A stretch of DNA of 64,000 nucleotides from RYN-230 sp963814645 (GTDB taxonomy: Bacteria; Actinomycetota; Actinomycetes; Streptosporangiales; Streptosporangiaceae). The stretch is from NCBI GenBank assembly GCA_963814645.1, contig CAWFDX010000002.1, positions 186,001 through 250,000 on the forward strand, given 5' to 3'. Of the stretch, positions 44,903-54,623 are shown one piece after another. How positions within the stretch are numbered: position 1 is the stretch's first letter; every line of letters begins with the position of its first letter. Both the position numbers and the translations under genes were made by a program. Below the pieces are notes generated by a model that did no database searches, was not told the DNA's origin, and worked only from the letters and a program-made list of their open reading frames with translations.

Positions 44903-45958
44903 TCAGCGTGCCTCCATCATGCAGACGAGGTTCTGCTGCAGGGCCGGGCCGCTGGTGGCGTGGCCGAGCGCACGGTCCGCGCGGCCATCCGTGATGGCCT
45001 GGGCGGCCAGGCCGATCCGGGCCAGGCCGGCCGCGAACATCGGGTTGCCGCACAGTGCCCCACCCGAGGGATTGACCTCGGTTTCCTCGCCGAGCCCGAG
45101 GGCGTCGCGCAGGATGAGCTCCTGGTGGCTGAACGGGGCGTGCAGTTCGGCCACGTCGATGGCTGGCCCAGCACCGGCCGCCTGGCCGGCCGCGGTCGCG
45201 GACGGCGCCGCGGTCAGGTCGCGGCCGCCCAGTTCGGCACTGTCGATCCGGTGCGCGAAGCCGGTGATCCAGGCGGGCCGCGGGCACAGCTCGCGGGCCC
45301 GCTCGGCCGAGGCCAGGATGACTGCCGCGGCACCGTCGCCGACCGGGGCGCAGTCGTGCGCCCGGAGCGGGTCGGCGACGTAGGGCTGGCTCAGCAGGTC
45401 GTCGGCCGACACGTCGCCGGACAGCTGAGCCTGCGGGTTACCGCGGGCGGCGGCCCGGCTGCGCGCCGCCACCTCGGCCATGTCCTTCTCGCTCCACCGG
45501 CCGGCCTCGATGCCCAGCCGGGCCTGCAGCGCGGCGATGCTCACCGAGTCCGGCCACAACGGCGCCACCAGGTACGGGTCGAGTTGCAGGGCCAGTACCC
45601 GGCGCAGCAGGCCTGCGGACGACTTGCCGAACCCGTACACCAGCGCGGTGTCCGCCGCGCCGGTGAGGATCTTCACCCAGGCCTCGTACAGCGCCCAGGC
45701 GCCGTCCATCTCGACATGCGATTCCATGATCGGCGGGACGGCGCCGATCGCGTCTACCGCTGAGACGAACGAGAAGGCCCGGCCGGCCAGGTAGTCCGAT
45801 GAGCCGGAGCACCAGAACCCGATGTCCGTCTTGGTCAGCCCGGTGCTGGCCAGCACCTCGGCGAAGATCGGCACCAGCATCTCCACCCCGCTGGTCGTGC
45901 CGTCGCCGTACCGTACGCACGGCGACTGGGCGAAGCCGATGACGGCGACGTCGGTCAC
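44903..45958 (-). CDS. ltp4: Ltp4-like thiolase/aldolase
   Basis: 351 aa from GTG 45958 (354 in Rv3522). DIGFWCSGSSDYLAGRAFSF, VYGFGKSSAG, and NPSGGALCGNPMFAAGLARI. Same family as Ltp2, coupled closely to ltp3 (1 bp between genes) and to the DUF35 protein; in this family the DUF35 partner is needed for aldolase activity. Confidence 0.82.
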   Translation of the reverse strand: MTDVAVIGFAQSPCVRYGDGTTSGVEMLVPIFAEVLASTGLTKTDIGFWCSGSSDYLAGRAFSFVSAVDAIGAVPPIMESHVEMDGAWALYEAWVKILTGAADTALVYGFGKSSAGLLRRVLALQLDPYLVAPLWPDSVSIAALQARLGIEAGRWSEKDMAEVAARSRAAARGNPQAQLSGDVSADDLLSQPYVADPLRAHDCAPVGDGAAAVILASAERARELCPRPAWITGFAHRIDSAELGGRDLTAAPSATAAGQAAGAGPAIDVAELHAPFSHQELILRDALGLGEETEVNPSGGALCGNPMFAAGLARIGLAAQAITDGRADRALGHATSGPALQQNLVCMMEAR

Positions 45959-45970
45959 GGTTCCTGTCCT

Positions 45971-46990
45971 TTAGAGATGGTGGGCATAGGACTCATATGG
46001 TGCGTCCGGTTCTCCGGTCGGCCGGAAGTGGTCGATGTTCTCCGGGCTGGTGCCCCATTCCGGGCGCGGTTTCCAGACCGCCGCCACGCGCATGCCCATC
46101 CGCACCTCGTTCGGCGGGCAGCCCAGGATGAGGTGCTGGAACGCGATGTCGGCCCCGTCCAGCAGCACCGAGGCGGCCACGTACGGCGGCGCCACCCGCT
46201 GCCCCTGGTAGGGCACGTTCACCACGCAGAACGTGGTCACGATGCCGGTGTCCGGGAGTTCGACCTCGTCGGTGGTGGGCACCCCGTCGGCCGGGCAGGC
46301 GCCGCGCGGCGGGATGTACACCTTGCCGCACGCCGGGCAGCGCTGGCCGAGCAGGCGGCCCTCGGCCAGCCCGCGCAGGTAACTGCTCTCCCCGGCCGAG
46401 GTGGTGTGCTCGTAGCGCAGCCGGACCGGCGTCGTGATCATGGTCACCGGCTGGCCGGGCTGGGCCGCCCCGGTTTGGCCTGCGCCGGTTTGGCCTGCAC
46501 TGGTTTGGCCTGCACTGGTTTGGCCTGCACTGGCGCCGTCGGCCGCAGCGCTGGAGTCGCACGGCTCGAAGCAGGCGATGTCCTGCATGCGGCCGGCCGG
46601 GCTGGCCGCCCAGCGTGGCCGCACCCGGAGCCCGGTGTGCAGCGCCGCGGCTGACCCAGCGTCCACCGCGTGCAGCATGGCCGTGTCCGCGCCGTCCAGC
46701 CGGATCAGCGCCCAGCCGAACGGGTGGGCCAGCGGCTGCCCGTCCAGTGGGTCCGCTACCCAGGTCCAGCTGAGCACGGTGCCTTCCGGGCCGACCTCGA
46801 TCAGATCGCCCGGCGGGTCGCCGGTATCCGGGTCATACTCGAACGGCGGGGCGTGCACCCGCCCATCGGCTCCCCGCGCGCCGAGGATCCGCTGGCCGGC
46901 CAGCGCGGTGATGAACTGGCTGAGCACCGGCCCCAGCGAGCGGGTGTAGTCGAAGCCGATCTCCAGCGGGGCACGCAGCGGCTGACTCAC
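45971..46990 (-). CDS. DUF35 OB-fold protein, likely Ltp3/Ltp4 partner, 339 aa
   Basis: GTG 46990 (VSQPLRAPLEIGFDYTRSLG); the open frame runs further but is antisense to the next gene. C-terminal DUF35 with zinc ribbon (CPACGKVYIPPRGACPADG) and OB-fold (VVNVPYQGQRVAPPYVAASV). Equivalent in position to Rv3521. A Gln-Thr-Ser-Ala-Gly repeat linker (about residues 154-174) separates it from an N-terminal OB-like domain (WVADPLDGQPLAHPFGWALI). Confidence 0.82.
   Translation of the reverse strand: MSQPLRAPLEIGFDYTRSLGPVLSQFITALAGQRILGARGADGRVHAPPFEYDPDTGDPPGDLIEVGPEGTVLSWTWVADPLDGQPLAHPFGWALIRLDGADTAMLHAVDAGSAAALHTGLRVRPRWAASPAGRMQDIACFEPCDSSAAADGASAGQTSAGQTSAGQTGAGQTGAAQPGQPVTMITTPVRLRYEHTTSAGESSYLRGLAEGRLLGQRCPACGKVYIPPRGACPADGVPTTDEVELPDTGIVTTFCVVNVPYQGQRVAPPYVAASVLLDGADIAFQHLILGCPPNEVRMGMRVAAVWKPRPEWGTSPENIDHFRPTGEPDAPYESYAHHL
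46472..46531 (-). repeat. Four tandem 15-bp units in the DUF35 gene
   Basis: Unit GGTTTGGCCTGCACT is exact at 46487, 46502 and 46517, with a two-mismatch copy at 46472. It encodes repeated SAGQT on the minus strand and preserves frame. Confidence 0.95.
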
Positions 46991-46999
46991 GCAACAGAG

Positions 47000-47013
47000 T
47001 GAAACACGTTCCG
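47000..47013. promoter_or_regulatory. KstR-like operator upstream of the DUF35-ltp4-ltp3 operon
   Basis: TGAAACACGTTCCG keeps AACnnGTT but ends in G. It lies 9 bp upstream of the GTG at 46990. Confidence 0.65.
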
Positions 47014-47068
47014 GCTCGGGCCGGCAAGACAGGCCCGCGAGCCGGGGTGCGCCCGCCTTGTCCGCCCA

Positions 47069-47082
47069 TAGAACCTGTTCTA
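47069..47082. promoter_or_regulatory. KstR operator upstream of the acyl-CoA ligase
   Basis: TAGAACCTGTTCTA fits the motif exactly and lies 10 bp before ATG 47093. Confidence 0.85.
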
Positions 47083-47092
47083 GATTGGCCCA

Positions 47093-48641
47093 ATGGACGG
47101 CATCGGCCTGTGGGCCATTGCGGCAGACTTCCCGGACCGGGCCGCGGTTATCGAGCCGGACGGTCAGGTGGTCAGCTACGCCGAACTGGCCGCCGCGGCG
47201 GACCGCTACGCGCGTGGCCTGCGCACGCTCGGCCTGGCCACCGGGGACACGTTCGCCACGCTGCTGCCCAACAGCGCGACCGCACTGGCCCTGTACTTCG
47301 CCGCCATCGAGACCGGGTTGTACGTGGTCCCGGTCAACTGGCATCAGCTCGCCCCCGAGGTCGGGTACATCCTGACCGACAGCGAGGCGCGCGCGTTCGT
47401 GGCCGACCAGCGGTTCGCGGACGTGGCCGCCGAGGCCGCCGACCTGGCCGGGATCAAGGCCCGGTTCGCGGTCGGCTCGATACCCGGTTTCGAGCCACTC
47501 ACCACGCTCGGCGACGACGGGCTGGCCGGCCGCCCGGAGCCGCGCACGCACGGCGCGCCGATGCTGTACACCTCGGGCACCTCGGGCCGCCCCAAGGGAG
47601 TGCGCCGCCCGCTGACCGGCCTGGACCCGGACGTCGCCACCGGAGCCCAGTCCACCTGGTTCTTCGGCCTGTTCGGCCTGGCCCCGTACGACGATCACGT
47701 GCACCTGTGCGGCTCGCCGCTGTACCACACCGCGGTGCTCAACTTCGCCGCGATCTCGCTCCAGCTCGGCCACACCGTGGTGCTGATGGACCGCTGGGAC
47801 CCGGAGCAGGCCCTAGCCCTTATCGAGCGGCACCGGGTGACCCACACACATACCGTGCCCACCCAGTTCCGCCGGATGCTGGCGCTGCCCGACGAGGCGC
47901 GCGCCCGGTACGACACCAGCTCGCTGCGCGCGGTGATCCACAGCGCGGCGCCGTGCCCGGCCGAGATCAAGCGCCGCATGATCGACTGGCTGGGGCCGGT
48001 CATCGTCGAGTACTACGCGGCCACCGAGGGCGGTGGCACGCTGATCTCGTCCGCGGGAGTGGCTGCGCAAGCCAGGCTCGGTCGGGCTGCCCTGGCTCGG
48101 CTCGCAGGTCAAGGTGCTGGACCGGGCCGGCCACGAGGTCGCCCCCGGCCAGCAGGGCCTGATCTACATGAAGATGGGCACCTCGGACTTCGCCTACTAC
48201 AAGGACGAGGAGAAGACCCGGGCCGCCCGGGCCGGCGGCCTGTTCACCGTGGGCGACATCGGCTACCAGGACGAGGACGGCTACCTGTTCCTCTGCGACC
48301 GGAGCAGCGACATGATCATCTCGGGTGGGGTGAACATCTACCCGGCCGAGATCGAGGCCGAACTGCACTGCCACCCTGCAGTGGCCGACGTGGCGGTGTT
48401 CGGCATCCCGCACGAGGACTGGGGCGAGGAGATCAAGGCGGTGGTGCAGCCGGCCGAGGGCGCCGAGCCCGGCCCGGAGCTGACCGGGCAGCTGCAGGAC
48501 TTCCTGGCTGGCCGGCTGGCCAAGTACAAGCTGCCGCGCACCATCGACTACGTCGCCGAACTGCCCCGCGACCCGAACGGCAAGCTGTACAAGCGCCGCC
48601 TCCGCGACCCCTACTGGGCCAACCGCGACCGCGCCATCTGA
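47093..48641 (+). CDS. Acyl-CoA synthetase, FadD4-like (one frameshift)
   Basis: About 516 aa from ATG 47093. AMP-binding motif LYTSGTSGRPKGV, EYYAATEGGG, and C-terminal DRSSDMIISGGVNIYPAEIE plus the Lys in DPNGKLYKR. The frame shifts +1 at 48055-48057: GCGGGAGTGG with one G less restores AEWLRKPGSVGLPWLGSQ. A KstR box 10 bp upstream makes it a sterol or side-chain acid ligase candidate; it is clearly distinct from FadD19 downstream. Confidence 0.82.
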
Positions 48642-48657
48642 CCGCGGTGCTCGGCGG

Positions 48658-49491
48658 TTAGCGGTCGCGGAAGTTGGGCTGGCGCTTTTCGGTGAACGCG
48701 CGCGGGCCTTCCTTGGCGTCCTCGCTGCGGAACACCACGGTGCCGATCTCCGCCTCAACCTGGAACGCCTCGTTCTCCGGCAGGCCCTCGGTTTCCCGGA
48801 TCGCGCGCAGGATGCCGCGCACCGCGACCGGGCCGTTGGCCGCGATCAGGTCGGCCAGTTCCAGCGCCCTGGCCAGCGCCTGGCCGTCCGGCACCACGTG
48901 GCCGATCAGCCCGATCTCCCGGGCCTCGGCGGCGCCGATGTGCCGGCCGGTGAGCAGCAGGTCGGCAGCGACCGTGTACGGGATCTGCCGGGTCAGCCGC
49001 ACCGCGGAGCCGCCCAGCGGGAACAGCCCCCAGCGGGCCTCGGAGATGCCGAACCGGGCGCTCTCCCCGGCCACCCGGATGTCGGTGGCCTGCAGGATCT
49101 CGGTGCCGCCGGCGATGGCTGGCCCTTCCACCGCGGCGATCAGCGGCTTGGTCAGCCGGCGGCCCTTGAGCAGCGACGGTATCGCGGACATGTCCGTGTC
49201 CCCAGCGCGGAATGACTCGCCTGGGTGGGACCGGGTCATCGCCTTCAGGTCGGCGCCCGCGCAGAACGCGCCGCCCGCGCCGGTCAGCACGCAGACCCGG
49301 ATGGCCGGGTCGCTATCCACCTGATCCCACGCCTCGCGGAGCAGGGCCATCATCGGCCCGCTCAGCGCGTTGCGCACCTGCGGCCGGTTCATGGTCACGA
49401 TCAGCACGTGGCCGCGCCGTTCGAGCAGCGCGTGCGGCGGCTCGGTGCCGTCGCCCGGCGCGGCGGACGCGGGCGTGGAGGTCGATGTCAT
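48658..49491 (-). CDS. echA19: EchA19, enoyl-CoA hydratase of sterol side chain
   Basis: 277 aa from ATG 49491; a GTG at 49503 is an alternative but abuts GAGGA. Crotonase: VLIVTMNRPQVRNALSGPMM, GGAFCAGADLKAMTRSHPGE, AVEGPAIAGGTEILQATDIR, and C-terminal EGPRAFTEKRQPNFRDR as in EchA19. It hydrates the side-chain enoyl-CoA made by FadE26/27. Divergent from fadD19 as Rv3516/Rv3515c, with a KstR box between. Confidence 0.87.
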   Translation of the reverse strand: MTSTSTPASAAPGDGTEPPHALLERRGHVLIVTMNRPQVRNALSGPMMALLREAWDQVDSDPAIRVCVLTGAGGAFCAGADLKAMTRSHPGESFRAGDTDMSAIPSLLKGRRLTKPLIAAVEGPAIAGGTEILQATDIRVAGESARFGISEARWGLFPLGGSAVRLTRQIPYTVAADLLLTGRHIGAAEAREIGLIGHVVPDGQALARALELADLIAANGPVAVRGILRAIRETEGLPENEAFQVEAEIGTVVFRSEDAKEGPRAFTEKRQPNFRDR

Positions 49492-49540
49492 CGAGCCGGT
49501 CACTCCTCAGTTTGGCCCCGGCGGAGGCTTGCCCCAAAAC

Positions 49541-49554
49541 GGTAACACGTTCTA
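49541..49554. promoter_or_regulatory. KstR-like operator between echA19 and fadD19
   Basis: GGTAACACGTTCTA keeps AACnnGTTnnA with a changed first base. It lies 10 bp before the fadD19 ATG. Confidence 0.75.
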
Positions 49555-49564
49555 GTTTCATCCC

Positions 49565-51190
49565 ATGGCCCTGAACATCGCCGACCTCTACGAGCACGCG
49601 GCGGACGCCTTCCCGGAGCGCATCGCGCTGGCTTGTGCTGACAAGCAGTTCACCTTCCAGCAGGTCGATGAACGCGCCAACCGGCTGGCGCACTACTTAA
49701 CTGGCATCGGCGTGCGTCCCGGGGATCACGTGGGCGTGTCCGCGCGCAACTCGGTGGAGGCGGCCGAAACGCTGATCGCGGTGTGCAAGCTGCGCGCGGT
49801 AGCGATCAACATCAACTACCGCTACGTCGAGAACGAGTTGCGGTATCTGCTCACCGACTCGGACCCGGTCGCGCTGGTGCACGACCGGCAGGACACGGCC
49901 CGGGTGGCCGCGGTCGCCGACGCGGCGCCCGGGCTGCTCGGCACGGTGGTCATCGACGACGGCAGCGAGGCCCATCCTGGCGCCGGGATCAGCTATGACG
50001 ACGCCCTGGCCGCCGCTTCGCCGGACCGTGACTTTGGCGAGCGCAGCAGCGACGACGTGTACATCATTTACACCGGCGGGACGACCGGGCTGCCCAAGGG
50101 CGTGATGTGGCGGCACGAGGACATCTGGCGCACGCTGGGCGGCGGCATCGACTTCATCACCGGTGAGGTGCTGGCCGACGAGTGGGAGCAGTCCCGCCGC
50201 GGGCAGGAGTCGGCCGGGATGGTCCGGCTGTGCACCGCCCCGCTGATCCACGGCGCGGCGCAGGTGGCCACGCTGGGCGCGCTGTTCAGCGGGGATACCG
50301 TGGTGCTGATCCGGAAATTCGACCCGCACGAGGTCTGGCGGGAGATCGAGCGGTACAAGGTCAACGTGATGATGGTGATCGGGGACGCGATGGCGCGGCC
50401 GCTGATCGAGGCCTACCACGAGGGCAGCTATGACGCGTCCTCGCTGCTGTCGCTGTCGTCCAGCGCGGCGCTGTTCAGCCCGGTGGTCAAGGATGCCTGT
50501 GCCGCGGCACTGCCCAACGTGTTCATCACCGAGGCCATCGGCTCCACCGAGACCGGCTTCGCCGGCATCGGCCTGGTCCAGGCGGGCGCCGAGCACCGCG
50601 GCGGCCCGACCGTCAGCATCGGCCCGGAGGTGGTGGTGCTGACCGAGCAGGGCGGCCTGGCCGGGCCGGGCGAGACCGGCAAGCTGGCCCGGGGTGGTCA
50701 CGTGCCGCTCGGCTACTACAAGGACCCGGTCAAGACGGCGGCGATGTTCACCGAGGTGGACGGGAAGCGGTACGCGGTGCCGGGGGACTGGGCCCGGATC
50801 GAGCCGGACGGCACCATAACGCTGCTCGGCCGGGGCAACACGTGCGTGAACACCGGCGGCGAGAAGGTGTTCCCGGAAGAGGTCGAGGGTGCGCTGAAAT
50901 CCCACCCGGCCGTGTTCGACGCGGTGGTCATCGGCGTGCCGGACGAGACGCTGGGGCAGCGGGTGGCCGCGCTGGTGCAGGCCCGCGAGGGCATGCCCGT
51001 CGACCTGGACGAACTCGTCGTGCATGTGCGCTCGGAGATCGCCGGCTACAAGGTGCCGCGCAGCGTCTGGCTGGTCGGCGAGATCGGCCGCACCGCGGCC
51101 GGCAAGGCCGACTACGGCTGGGCGCACCGTTATGTAACTGAGCATCCGCCCAGCGCGGGCCTGGCCGGCGCCAGCCAGCCCGCCCACTAA
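49565..51190 (+). CDS. fadD19: FadD19, steroid C26-CoA ligase
   Basis: 541 aa (548 in M. tuberculosis). MALNIADLYEHAADAFPERI start, AININYRYVENELRYLLTDS, ATP loop IIYTGGTTGLPKGVMWRHED, TEAIGSTETGFAGIG, CVNTGGEKVFPEEVEGALKS and the C-terminal Lys in RTAAGKADYGWA. It activates the C26 carboxylate produced by CYP125. The gene is intact. Confidence 0.92.
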   Translation: MALNIADLYEHAADAFPERIALACADKQFTFQQVDERANRLAHYLTGIGVRPGDHVGVSARNSVEAAETLIAVCKLRAVAININYRYVENELRYLLTDSDPVALVHDRQDTARVAAVADAAPGLLGTVVIDDGSEAHPGAGISYDDALAAASPDRDFGERSSDDVYIIYTGGTTGLPKGVMWRHEDIWRTLGGGIDFITGEVLADEWEQSRRGQESAGMVRLCTAPLIHGAAQVATLGALFSGDTVVLIRKFDPHEVWREIERYKVNVMMVIGDAMARPLIEAYHEGSYDASSLLSLSSSAALFSPVVKDACAAALPNVFITEAIGSTETGFAGIGLVQAGAEHRGGPTVSIGPEVVVLTEQGGLAGPGETGKLARGGHVPLGYYKDPVKTAAMFTEVDGKRYAVPGDWARIEPDGTITLLGRGNTCVNTGGEKVFPEEVEGALKSHPAVFDAVVIGVPDETLGQRVAALVQAREGMPVDLDELVVHVRSEIAGYKVPRSVWLVGEIGRTAAGKADYGWAHRYVTEHPPSAGLAGASQPAH

Positions 51191-51198
51191 GGAGACCC

Positions 51199-52302
51199 GT
51201 GCGGACCCCGCTGTGCGACCTACTCGGCATCGAGCACCCGATCGTCGGCTTCAGCCCGTCCGAGCAGGTGGCCGCCGCGATCAGCCGGGCCGGCGGGCTC
51301 GGCGTGCTGGGCTGTGTCCGGTTCAACGACCCGGCCGAACTGGACGCCGTGCTGCACTGGATGGACGGCAACACCGACGGCCGCCCGTACGGGGTCGACG
51401 TGGTCATGCCCGCAAAGGTCCCCACCGAGGGCGCCCCGGTCGACCTGGGCCAGCTGATCCCGGAGGGGCACAAGGACTTCGTCGAGCAGACCCTGGTCAA
51501 GCTGGGCGTGCCGCCACTGCCCGACGGCGCGCCCGCCGGGGCCGGCGTGCTCGGCTGGCTGCACTCGGTCGCCCGGCAGCACGTCGAGGTGGCGCTGGCC
51601 CATCCGGCCCGGCTGATCGCGAACGCGCTCGGGTCACCGCCCGCGGACGTCATCGACCAGGCCCACGACTGCGGCATGCTGGTGGCCGCGCTGGCCGGCA
51701 AGGCGGACCACGCCCGCAGCCACGTGGCCAGCGGAGTGGACATCGTGGTGGCCCAGGGTTATGAGGCGGGCGGGCACACCGGCGAGATCGCCAGCATGGT
51801 GCTCATCCCGGAGATCGTGGACGCGGTCGGCGCCCAGGTGCCAGTGCTCGCGGCGGGCGGGATCGGCTGCGGCCGGCAGATCGCCGCGGCCCTGGCGCTC
51901 GGCGCCGTCGGCGTCTGGATGGGCTCGGCCTGGCTGATCACCGAGGAGTACTCGCTGAGTACGGCGCTGCCCGCGCTGCGTGCGGCGCTGCTCTCGGCTA
52001 CCTCGTCGGACACGGTGCGGTCCCGGATCTACAGCGGCAAGCCCGCGCGGCTGCTCAAGAACCGCTGGACACAGGCCTGGACCGAGCCCGGCGCCCCTGA
52101 TCCATTGCCCATGCCGCTGCAGAATCTGCTGGTCAGCGAGGCGCACCAGCGGCTGATGCGGTCCGGCCAGCCCGATGTGCAGCCGATGCCGGTGGGCCAG
52201 ATCGTGGGCCGGATGAGCGAGGTCCGCCCGGTAGCCGACCTGGTCAAGGCGCTGGTACAGGAAACCGCCGAAGCGCTCGGCCGGCTCGACCAGATGCGCT
52301 GA
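51199..52302 (+). CDS. Nitronate monooxygenase-like flavoprotein, 367 aa
   Basis: GTG 51199, 8 bp after fadD19 with AAGGAGAC upstream, so co-transcribed. TIM-barrel NMO/2-nitropropane dioxygenase family: GIEHPIVGFSPSEQVAAAIS, GLGVLGC, VAQGYEAGGHTGEIASMVLI and AAGGIGCGRQIAAALALGAV (FMN phosphate). Related in fold to IpdC but a different subgroup. It may reduce or oxidise a steroid CoA intermediate (inference). Confidence 0.8.
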   Translation: MRTPLCDLLGIEHPIVGFSPSEQVAAAISRAGGLGVLGCVRFNDPAELDAVLHWMDGNTDGRPYGVDVVMPAKVPTEGAPVDLGQLIPEGHKDFVEQTLVKLGVPPLPDGAPAGAGVLGWLHSVARQHVEVALAHPARLIANALGSPPADVIDQAHDCGMLVAALAGKADHARSHVASGVDIVVAQGYEAGGHTGEIASMVLIPEIVDAVGAQVPVLAAGGIGCGRQIAAALALGAVGVWMGSAWLITEEYSLSTALPALRAALLSATSSDTVRSRIYSGKPARLLKNRWTQAWTEPGAPDPLPMPLQNLLVSEAHQRLMRSGQPDVQPMPVGQIVGRMSEVRPVADLVKALVQETAEALGRLDQMR

Positions 52303-52370
52303 ACCGGGCCTGCCCGCGGGCCGTTCTCCTGACCGGAGACCCTTGATGGCCGGGGGCGGGAGGGCTGGGC

Positions 52371-54623
52371 ATGATCGTTGGATTGCGGGCCGGCGATCCT
52401 CAGCGAGTGGGGCCGTACCGGTTGCTCGGCCGGCTGGGCTGCGGCGGCATGGGCTCGGTGTTCCTGGGCCGGACGGACGCCGGAAACCTGGTCGCGGTGA
52501 AGGTGATCCGGGCCGACCTGGCCACCGATCCCGGGTTCCGGGCCCGGTTCGACCAGGAAGTGGCCGCAGCTGGGCGAGTCAGCGGGCAGTTCACCGCCGC
52601 GCTGGCCGACGCGGACACCACCGGGCCGGTGCCCTGGCTGGCCACCAGCTATGTGCCCGGGCCGTCCCTGGCCGAACTGGTCCGCATGCATGGTGCCTTA
52701 CCACTGTCCTCGGTCCTGGTGCTGGGCGCCGGGCTGGCCGGGGCAATCGCCGCGATCCACGCGGCCGACCTGGTGCACCGTGACCTGAAGCCGTCCAACG
52801 TGCTGGTCGGCGCGGACGGGCCGCGGGTCATCGACTTCGGTATCTCCCGGGCGGCCGGCGCCGCCTCGCTGACCCTGGCCGGCATGGTGATGGGCTCGCC
52901 CGGCTTCATGTCACCGGAGCAGGCCGCGGGCGGGACGGTCGGCCCGGCCAGCGACGTATTCAGCCTGGGCACGCTGCTCGCGTTCGCGGCGACTGGGCAG
53001 GGCCCGTTCGGCGCCGGGTCGATGGCGGCGCTGCTCTACCGGGTCGTGTACGGCCAGCCCAGCACCGACGGGCTGCCCAGGCGGCTGCGCCCGCTGGTCG
53101 AGCGCTGCCTGGCCAAGGACCCCGGCGAGCGGCCCAGCCCGGCTGAATTGCGCGCCGAACTCGGCGCAGCCAGCGCGGCGGCGGACTGGCTGCCGGCCCC
53201 GGTAGCCCAGACGCTCAGCCGGTTCGCCGCGCCCGAGGCCGCGCTGGCCGAGGCCGTCCGGGCCGAAGCGGCACTGGCTGAGGCGGTCCGGGCCGAAGCG
53301 GCACTGGCTGAGGCGGCACAGGAGGCCCACGCGGCACAGGCTGCCGCGGCGGCTGCCTGGCCCGGCTGGGGCGCGCCAGCCGGCCAGCCGGGCCCGGCCG
53401 CGGACAGCCTGACCGCGGCCAGCCCGGCAGAAGACAGCCCGGCAGAAGACAGCCCGGCAGAAGACAGCCCGGCCGTGGGCGGTCCGGCTGTGGGCAGCCC
53501 GGTCTGGCTGCCGCTGACCGGCAGCCAGCTCCCGGCGTCGGCCGGCTCCGGGCCGGCCGGCCCGCTGGCCGCGGTCGGCAGCGGGCAGACCACGGCCGGC
53601 CCAGCACATCCCCCGGCAGCTAGCTGGATTCCGGGGATGGGCGGTGCGGGTTCCGAGACAGGCATGGAGCTTTCCGGGATGGGCGGCGCGGGTCCCGAGA
53701 CAGGCGTGAAGCTTTCCGGGATGAGCGGTGAGGTCCCGGAGACAGGCATGGAGCTTCCCGTGGTGGGCGGCGAACTTCCCATGCCGGGCCACCAGCCGGC
53801 GGCCACCGATGAGGAACCGACGGTGACCGCGGCCCGGCCGCGCCTGCTCAGGAACGCGCCGCGTCCGCGCGCCGCCGCCGTCGCCCCGCCACGGCACCCG
53901 GGGCGACGGCGGCGGTCCCGGCTGTGGGCCGCGGCCGGCGCCGGGACCGGCGCGGCTGGCGTGCTGGTGGCCGTCATGCTGACCGGCGTGCTGCAGCCCG
54001 CGGCCCGGCACGCACCGCCCCCGGCCAAGGTGACGGCCCGGCTGCCTGACCCGGCCTCGGTGTTGCAGGCGCGCGGCACGCACCCGCCCGCCGCACACCG
54101 GCACCGGGCCGCGGCCGGGTCCGGGGTGACCATGGCCGTGGCGGCCTCCTCGTCGCCGTCGCCGGGCAGCACCCAGCCCACCGGGACGGCTGGCTCGCCG
54201 TCACCCACCACGACACCCACACCCAGCGCCCCCGCCCCGGCCAGCACGTACACCCGGGCCGTGCCGGGCAGCCAGGAATGGACCGACACCGGCATCACCG
54301 TGCAGGCCGGGCAGCAGCTGACCATCACCGCGTCCGGTGAGATCTACGTCGGGGCCACGTCCGCGAGCGAAAGCCCGGCCGGCATCCCCGGCTGCACGCC
54401 CGTCGCCAGCTACCCGGCGCAGAGCGCGCAGTTCCCAGCGCCCAGCCTGACCTGCTGGTCGCTGATCGCCCGGATCGGCGACGGGGCGCCGTTCGAGGTC
54501 GGCAGCTCGGCCCAGCTGACCGCAAGCAGCGGCGACCTGTACCTGGGCATCAACGGCGACAGCTTCTCCGGCAACTCGGGCAGCTGGTCAGCCACGATCA
54601 CGGCGCGCAGCCGGGCAGCCTGA
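52371..54623 (+). CDS. Ser/Thr protein kinase with extracellular PA-IL lectin-like domain, 750 aa
   Basis: PknB-type kinase domain (about residues 15-270): GCGGMGSVFLG loop, VAVKVIRADL, HRDLKPSNVLVG, VIDFGISRAAG and SPGFMSPEQA. Then a low-complexity juxtamembrane part with three repeat types (EAALAEAVRA, SPAED, GGAGxETG), one membrane segment (about 519-543) and a C-terminal domain (about 626-750) with SQEWTDTGITVQAGQQLTIT, IARIGDGAPFEVGSS and GDLYLGINGDSFSGNSGSW. The last resembles galactose-binding PA-IL/LecA-type jelly rolls, so it may sense cell-wall or host sugars. Ends 26 bp inside the convergent amidase. Confidence 0.87.
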   Translation: MIVGLRAGDPQRVGPYRLLGRLGCGGMGSVFLGRTDAGNLVAVKVIRADLATDPGFRARFDQEVAAAGRVSGQFTAALADADTTGPVPWLATSYVPGPSLAELVRMHGALPLSSVLVLGAGLAGAIAAIHAADLVHRDLKPSNVLVGADGPRVIDFGISRAAGAASLTLAGMVMGSPGFMSPEQAAGGTVGPASDVFSLGTLLAFAATGQGPFGAGSMAALLYRVVYGQPSTDGLPRRLRPLVERCLAKDPGERPSPAELRAELGAASAAADWLPAPVAQTLSRFAAPEAALAEAVRAEAALAEAVRAEAALAEAAQEAHAAQAAAAAAWPGWGAPAGQPGPAADSLTAASPAEDSPAEDSPAEDSPAVGGPAVGSPVWLPLTGSQLPASAGSGPAGPLAAVGSGQTTAGPAHPPAASWIPGMGGAGSETGMELSGMGGAGPETGVKLSGMSGEVPETGMELPVVGGELPMPGHQPAATDEEPTVTAARPRLLRNAPRPRAAAVAPPRHPGRRRRSRLWAAAGAGTGAAGVLVAVMLTGVLQPAARHAPPPAKVTARLPDPASVLQARGTHPPAAHRHRAAAGSGVTMAVAASSSPSPGSTQPTGTAGSPSPTTTPTPSAPAPASTYTRAVPGSQEWTDTGITVQAGQQLTITASGEIYVGATSASESPAGIPGCTPVASYPAQSAQFPAPSLTCWSLIARIGDGAPFEVGSSAQLTASSGDLYLGINGDSFSGNSGSWSATITARSRAA

